64,000 bases of DNA from Termitomyces sp. T153. Its lineage: Eukaryota; Basidiomycota; Agaricomycetes; Agaricales; Lyophyllaceae. Below, piece after piece: positions 58,301 through 64,000 of this stretch. Positions within the stretch are counted from its first letter, which is position 1. The number at the start of each line of letters is the position of its first letter. A program made the position numbers and the translations under genes. The stretch is taken from NCBI GenBank assembly GCA_018296165.2, contig JACKQL020000017.1, positions 434,001 through 498,000 of the forward strand, read 5' to 3'. The notes under the pieces are model-generated. The model was not told where the DNA came from and ran no database searches. It saw only the letters and a list, made by a program, of their open reading frames with translations.

Positions 58301-58391
58301 TGGCGTTTCCAATGGCGGCGCTAATAGCTCTCGGCTCCTTCCTCATCCACCACTTCCTGACAACTCCAATCCATCCCTCCCGCCTCCATAG
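55356..58391 (+). CDS. single-pass membrane protein with lectin-like ectodomain and long disordered tail
   Basis: Five exons (55356-55566, 55617-55848, 55901-56034, 56090-56333, 56393-58391) total exactly 2,820 nt, giving 939 aa. Residues 1-290 hold two similar beta-rich modules of the type common in agaricomycete membrane proteins (SPTISYLPFTDTFPP, later GTGIRVLGRVQGKASYNTTL). One transmembrane helix follows, IAAVVLAGILGFLIISGFLY (about residues 292-315), then a stop-transfer RPQRRRETLARIARRRKKEK. The 620-residue tail is Ser/Pro-rich with short repeats (GRKSGSTGRKS; PPVEIPPVEI). There is no classical signal peptide, which is usual for this family as I know it. A surface sensor or scaffold role is only a guess. 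Confidence 0.82.
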
Positions 58392-59624
58392 TCGAATCAC
58401 CATCACGGCGTTTCCTGTATATGTACCCAGTGTGGTGTCATCCCCTTCTGTCTTTGTACATGGACCACCGAGTCTCCTTTAATGTTTGGCAGACGGACCT
58501 TTACAACACATCTCGTCGGAATCTCATTCTATATCGATCGTGCGCTGTACACTGTTACTTTCATTAACTTGTTAATTCCACGTCATTTTATGGACGCTTA
58601 TCTCTATTATAGTTTGATATCTTTATAGTTCTTATCGGATATTGCAAATCCAAGCATATTGATTGGCCCATATCATTCTTGATCTGCCATATACCGGGTA
58701 TAATAAGTGGTAATGATGCTGAAGGGTATCTGGTTCGGCATTTCTCCGAGGCAAACGTGTACAGTTTCAAGATCGTTATCCATTTAATGTTAGCCCTGGG
58801 CCGAGACCATATTTTTCGATGCGAGTAAGGAACAGATGTCCTGGAATTAGGAGTATTTGGTTCCTATATCAAACCCTTTGAAAGAGCTTGTCATAGATAC
58901 AAAAATAGGTCCAAGCTACGAACGGTTCGATTGATGATCCGAGTTTATCTTATCACCGCCAGACATGGAGATCTGCAATCAGTCCACGCTACTTGGCATT
59001 TCTTGGTGGCCCGTGACATGACGCCTTGACGCCTTAAACCCACCTCGATACCAAATTCAATTGGCAGAGCCTATTTCATCACAGTCGCAGAAAATGCCTC
59101 AATGTCTGCCAATCGAACATGACAGGCTTCGGTCTATTGTCCGTCGTGGTCTGATATGACCAGGGTGCGGCTCTTCATTATTAGTAGATCCGGTTCTTTC
59201 GCTCGAGGGCGATTGTGGTGACTTACGAATAATGTTGGGGGTCCCTCCTGATTGTTACCAACTTATGAATTTTGGAACGACATTCAAAGGACGAATGCGC
59301 CAAATGATACATGTGAATAGTGGAGCGGATGGATCAATCGTTGGAAGTACGTACTGACGGAGTTTAACCTTGTCGTCCTTGACTGATGCACGTTGAAACT
59401 GCCATATCACTACCCGGATGGAACATACCTTACAAGCTGTCGACAGCTGCCGTAGGCTAATTGCTTGAATTGGCTTTTATGTCTCCCCTAACAGCATTAG
59501 CAAACTATCCACACCTTCCGGCGTAATTACCAGACTCTGATCGACTTTAGAAACTAACGGTGTGCCTATAACACGCATAAGGGGACTGAACTCGAGGCTG
59601 GCTACCACTCTCAGGCAGGTACAC
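58392..59624. other. intergenic region, no gene seen
   Basis: About 1.2 kb of CpG-normal host sequence between two plus-strand genes. I see no conserved coding stretch, tRNA or repeat. Confidence 0.5.
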
Positions 59625-60678
59625 ATGAAGCACACAATCGAGGAGTACCTTATCGCTTTCCTCGCCGCACAGGTACGCCTCTGATGTTCATTGCTTTCAA
59701 CAGTCTATTCAATCGAACTCTTCAGTCATGTTACGCGAGCTTCAGCCCTTCCGTTGTGCAAGAACTCGAAGCGCGCTCATTCCCTCCTGGCCTATTCATT
59801 CCGAGTGATCTCACACTGTGGGGACCGTACTCATATCTGGGATGCTTCACGTGAGTGGACCATCGTCTATCTAGGTTTACATTCTAAAGGACATCGTTAG
59901 GGACGATACAGCATCTCGTTCCCTTACTGTGCTGTCCTCGTCCTCGAACACCATGACAATCGAAAACTGCCTTGGCTTTTGTAACTCTGTTGCTGGCTAC
60001 TTCAACTTGGCTTATGTCGGCCTGGAATATGCATCACAATGCTGTCAGTTCGAGTTTCTGTTCCTTAGTGTGCGATGAATTTACAAGCCCCTCTGTGCGG
60101 TAGACTGTGACTGGGTGCTTCAAGACACCGCTGTCCAGGTCGATGACAGCCAGTGTAATATGCCATGCGCTGGAAATACTTCCCAGCCGTGCGGTGCAGG
60201 TAATCGTCTGACCATAGTAAGCCTTGGGGGTTCCCCTACATCCGCCCCTGCAATACTTAATACGGCCAATGATCAATGGAACTATCAAGGATGCTACCAG
60301 TATGTGGCGCATTCCACTGTTCGCCAGATAGATATCTGATTTCGTTCATAGCGACTCTCAGACCGCGAGGATTTTGCCCCAGAAATTAGCGGTACCTTTC
60401 CCTCAATTTTTCACGTTGGAAATGTGTGCAGCTACCTGCGGTGCTGCTGGTTATACATATGCCGGAGTCGAGTATCGGAATGAATGCTGTTTGTCCTTTC
60501 CATTTCCTTCCATCTTGCATCTTTTCCAATCTTGAGGTCATTTCAAGGGTGTGGTTCGTCGTTGCCCCCGGACGCAACACTCGGTCCTGATGCCGATTGT
60601 GGGATGGCCTGCCTCTACGATTACTTTGAACGTTGCGGCGCCGCCGACCGCATATCAGTTTATAAACTGGCAGCGTGA
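59625..60678 (+). CDS. secreted protein with two WSC domains
   Basis: Six exons (59625-59672, 59726-59850, 59901-60043, 60104-60299, 60352-60488, 60548-60678) total 780 nt, giving 259 aa. Residues 1-17 (MKHTIEEYLIAFLAAQ) may be a weak signal peptide. WSC domain 1 (about 51-150) has YLGCF, MTIENCLGFC, ASQCYC, and DDSQCNMPCAGNTSQPCG. WSC domain 2 (about 166-259) has YQGCYHD, MCAATCGAAGYTYAGVEY, NECWCG and ADCGMACLYDYFERCGA. All cysteines of the fold are present. WSC domains bind cell-wall polysaccharides; a wall-associated role is inferred. There is no transmembrane segment after the domains, so it differs from Wsc stress sensors. It is convergent with VPS53, 81 bp apart. Confidence 0.87.
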
Positions 60679-60759
60679 ACTTCCGTTTTTTACACATCTT
60701 TTCGAGAACCTTAAACCCTTCGATCATTACAGAATAGTGTAACAATTAGGTATAGAGAA

Positions 60760-63700
60760 TCATGATGAGGCCGTTGAGTCCTTCCTCAATCCGAAGCTAA
60801 CAAAACGTCTGAGGTCCGAAAATACTTCACGGCGCTCTCCTCCACGATTTGGTGGATCTGCGCCTGATCCCCCCTGAGAACTATTGCTAGGACCAGTTCC
60901 TCCAACCAAAGTGCTCGTTGACGTCGGCGAAATCATTGTTGCAAAGACACCCTCCCCATTTATTGCAGAGGGAAGCGAGATACGGCTCCCACCCGGGCTG
61001 ACAAGACTTCCTCCGAGCTGGCCTGGGCCTGGCGGATCCATGTCGACAGAGGAAAGGAAGGAAGTACTGTCGAGGTCAGTTTTTGTGCTGGTGATAGTGA
61101 GAAAGTCGTCAAGGAGGGCATTCTGTTGGGCTTTTGGCGTTCCCTTGAGATCGAGAATCTAAAGAAACAGATATTCGATAACCACTATTAAATAAAGGGG
61201 AATGCATTCACTTTTTGGAAATTGGAGAAGGAAGCATCACCAATCAGGAGTGTATAATTTAAAATGAAACCCTCGGCAGGGTCCTGGAAATCAATCTGAG
61301 CAACGGAGGCAAGGAGATAATGGTGTACTAACAACAGGTGTAACGATGACTTTCAGCAAGGCCTCGAGCCGCGTAGTACTTTTGGTTAACCCACGGGTAT
61401 AACTATCAATGACGATGTGAGAAATAAAGGAAATGGTGTTGGTATGACTACCTTGAGGTTGTCAGAGCCTCTCCAGGCATTCGGGCTAGATAGCTTTTGA
61501 CCTGTTGCAGATCAATCAAGAGCTACAAAACTCCATCGTCAGCGTTGAAGTCCTGATAGCGGAGATGCCGGGGCATGATACCTGTTCTGCTCCGATTTCC
61601 TTTAAAGGCCGGCTCTTCACGATTGCATTCGTGAATTTCGCTAATATCAGGCTACAAGCAAAGTGGCAAAATATCAAGATTCTGTAACTCATTATATGAT
61701 TGATAGTGACTGCACCTGCATGCTTTGTCGAACAGATTTCGTAGATACTTCTTCTGTTCCACCAACGGTTTAACAGTCTCAATAACCTGTTCCGCCGCTG
61801 ACACCAAGTCTCCGGCGTACGCTGATTGCCCACTAACTTGATTTGTTGCAGTCCATGTCGTTCGTGCCATTGTTGCAAATGCTGCATCACAAGCAGTCTC
61901 GAGCTCCCGTAACTGAATAACAATGGCTGCAGAAATTACACTTCAAAAGCAAAGAAGATTACATCCTGAACTGTAAGGACAAAACAAGGAAACGAACCTG
62001 ACAAACATTTCTCGTTCCGCCTGGAAATTGACACGCTCTTTGAACTCCTCGTTGATCTTTTCCCGCATTTTGTCCTCCAGCTACAAAAGGTCATATCTCG
62101 CATATGAGCACCTGCCGGCAAGGTATTGTTTGAGAAGGGTAACTACGTACCTCAGAGGCAGTGGAAAGACAATAATCGGCAGTATTGATCAGCTTGCAGG
62201 CGTGTTTCAACTCTCGCACGTCATATCGTGTATCGACGGAACGACGAGATTGAGGTTGTGACGAGGACCTGTCATATATACATTCGGTATTGGCAAAGAG
62301 ATTGCAAATGATAGTCAACACACCTCTTAAGACTTGAAATAAGAACGTCCTCTGTCGATTAACACATAAGTATCGGCCAATACTTCGGTCCACCAAGGCG
62401 TACCTGCATATATTCGTAACCATTTCTTGTGTAATGTACATAGGTCAAGCAAAGCCTGGCCCGTCGAGAGTTTCGCGCACTGTTCTAAGCTCTGCGCATA
62501 GAAGTAGAATAAGTCTGTCGACGAGGGTAGCACAAGGCTCTCCGTTTCTTCCTCAGCGCCATTCGAAACGTCAAGGGAAGGTCGTGGTGGTGGGGGCCTG
62601 CCCTTAGATTTTCGATGTGGTGCAAGCATATCTGCAAGGACTCTTGGAAGTAGAATAAGTACCTTGACTGATTATGCAAAACAGGCATTTACTTGTCCTG
62701 AGCATCAACAAAAATACTCATATGAGGTTCGAAAGCAGCCGATATCTGTTTAGGTGGAATAGCATGTGCACCTGTCGTTGCGGCAAGCATTACTTGAAAC
62801 TAACAGTCTGTGTGAGCAAGAGGCTAATACAGGGTCCAAATAGCCTCACACTAGTAGCCCATTTCTTGACCATCGAATTCTCAAACTCTATTGTGATCTG
62901 CAGATTCTCGAGCAAACCCTTGACGGTGAGTGACGAGCCTGCCTTTGCCAGGAGCATGGTAAGATCGTCTCTTGCATGCACATACGTCCGTCAGGATTGC
63001 ACATATTCAGGATTGACGTAAGGACATACCGAGTGATATCCACAAATTTTGCAAGAAGACACCATCCCACTTTCCATTCGACAGGGAATACCCGACCCTG
63101 TTCAATCTCATGTGTCTGCAACATCCGTCGAAACCATGCAAAGCGACGGGATAAGTTGTCCAGCTGTCCCGCCTCATCCGTTGATCGGAATATACGACGA
63201 TACTCCTTGAGTTCGAGAGCGACATAGCGGTCGATGAGGTGAGCCCGAAAGTCGGGACCTAGAACATCCGCCGCGAGGCATGCATCCGCGATCTGTGGTG
63301 GCTTCACGGCCTTAGAGGTGTCTTGCAGGATGCTTCACGTATGATGAACAGTCATTAAGGAAGATTCGATGGAAACAAAGTATAAAAACTCGTACAACGC
63401 GTCAAAATCGGCATCAATCAAGGAGCGAAGATCGCCTTGGATTTCTTGTATACGCTTCCAAACTTGCGAAATCCGTGGTATACCGGTATATGATTTGAAA
63501 GTCGCAGAAATCTGCTTCACTGCCTATGCGAAGCGTCAATCGTAGCCTTCAGAGGGCATTTCGGCGAGGGAAACTGACAGCAAGCGTTTCAGCAACCTCA
63601 CCGTATTTCTTCTCCTTCACCAGATCTTCCAGCTGTGTTAACGCATTGACTTGGGTACGAATGCTTGTGATTAGATATTATCACTGATATATACGCGCAA

Positions 63701-64000
63701 ATGAGCGTACCGAGCATCTGTAATCGTTTGAGTGTTGTCATGCTCAGAATGAGGTTCTTCTTCGCCGTATCCAACACTTGGATATCCCTTGTAATATTTC
63801 GTACCACCGCCTCTGATTCAGTCGCCTTTTCGCGTATACGCGACATCTGTCCAAGAAGGTCCTGTGAGTAGAATTACAAGTCAGTCAGAATTATAACCTA
63901 TGCAACAGAGGTTTACAGAGATCATCTCCTGGATGAGCTGCATCTTCTCTGGATCCTGACTCCGCCGTAATTCATCCTGTAATGCATCAACCTCCTTCTG
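60760..64000 (-). CDS. VPS53: VPS53, GARP tethering complex subunit (5' end outside window)
   Basis: A multi-exon minus-strand gene entering from the right edge. The visible N-terminal part reads MQLIQEMIS (63915), then MSRIREKATESEAVVRNITR and DIQVLDTAKKNLILSMTTLK (63846-63720), the coiled-coil signature of VPS53. It continues with TFKSYTGIPRISQVWKRIQE (63500), DVLGPDFRAHLIDRYVALEL (63250), LVLPSSTDLFYFYAQSLEQC (62540), AEQVIETVKPLVEQKKYLRN (61780) and ILDLKGTPKAQQNALLDDFL (61150). About a dozen short exons fit. A Gly/Ser/Pro-rich tail ends at TGA-type stop 60760-60762. GARP tethers endosome-derived vesicles at the trans-Golgi. The gene looks intact where visible. Confidence 0.92.

Noticed and set aside
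1..64000. tRNA or rRNA genes.
   Set aside because: No tRNA cloverleaf motifs or rRNA tracts were recognised by eye; a tRNAscan run would be decisive.

Overview
The window is fungal and almost certainly comes from a basidiomycete of the Agaricomycetes. Host genes have many 50-70 nt GT-AG introns. Their products match typical agaricomycete families: a FluG-like glutamine synthetase, a Zn2Cys6/Fungal_trans regulator, a ZCCHC9-like protein, a WSC protein and VPS53. The intervening DNA is packed with Ngaro-like, chromovirus, Tad1-like LINE, Plavaka and Helitron debris.

Layout. 1-2.4 kb: an LTR running off the left edge and the C-terminal end of a Plavaka transposase. 2.5-5.2 kb: a possible truncated host exon, then an intact glutamine synthetase gene with a tandemly duplicated 3' end. 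5.4-10.1 kb: a decayed gypsy element with its LTR, plus other LTR debris. 10.4-15.4 kb: two host genes on the minus strand, a four-zinc-knuckle protein and a Zn2Cys6 transcription factor whose zinc cluster is assembled across a 6-nt micro-exon. 15.6-52.5 kb: a 37-kb transposon island containing (a) a Helitron whose end lies about 200 bp upstream of the transcription factor start codon, (b) an Ngaro-type tyrosine-recombinase retrotransposon with split direct repeats, (c) a 2.2-kb gag-only LTR element with a perfect 5-bp target duplication, and (d) a minus-strand chromovirus broken by two nested insertions, a LINE and an 11.3-kb Ty3/gypsy element carrying an antisense multi-exon gene. More LTRs, a Tc1-like N-terminus and a Pif1-like helicase remnant follow. 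52.6-64 kb: compact host DNA with a MoxR/Mg-chelatase-like protein, a single-pass membrane protein, a two-domain WSC protein and the C-terminal part of VPS53, which runs off the right edge.

The strongest cross-scale signal is CpG decay. Duplicated transposon segments differ mainly by CG to TG or CA. Most in-frame stops I examined in transposon genes are TGA where CGA (Arg) would restore the reading. Host genes keep abundant CG. This fits CpG methylation and deamination of repeats. The most intriguing candidate system is the gypsy element at 36136-47446: it carries a spliced antisense gene with a cysteine cluster and a coiled coil, and its DNA is studded with a TAGYRAC heptamer.

All exon boundaries were deduced by eye from splice motifs and reading-frame continuity. 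No similarity search was run; family names rest on recognised motifs.
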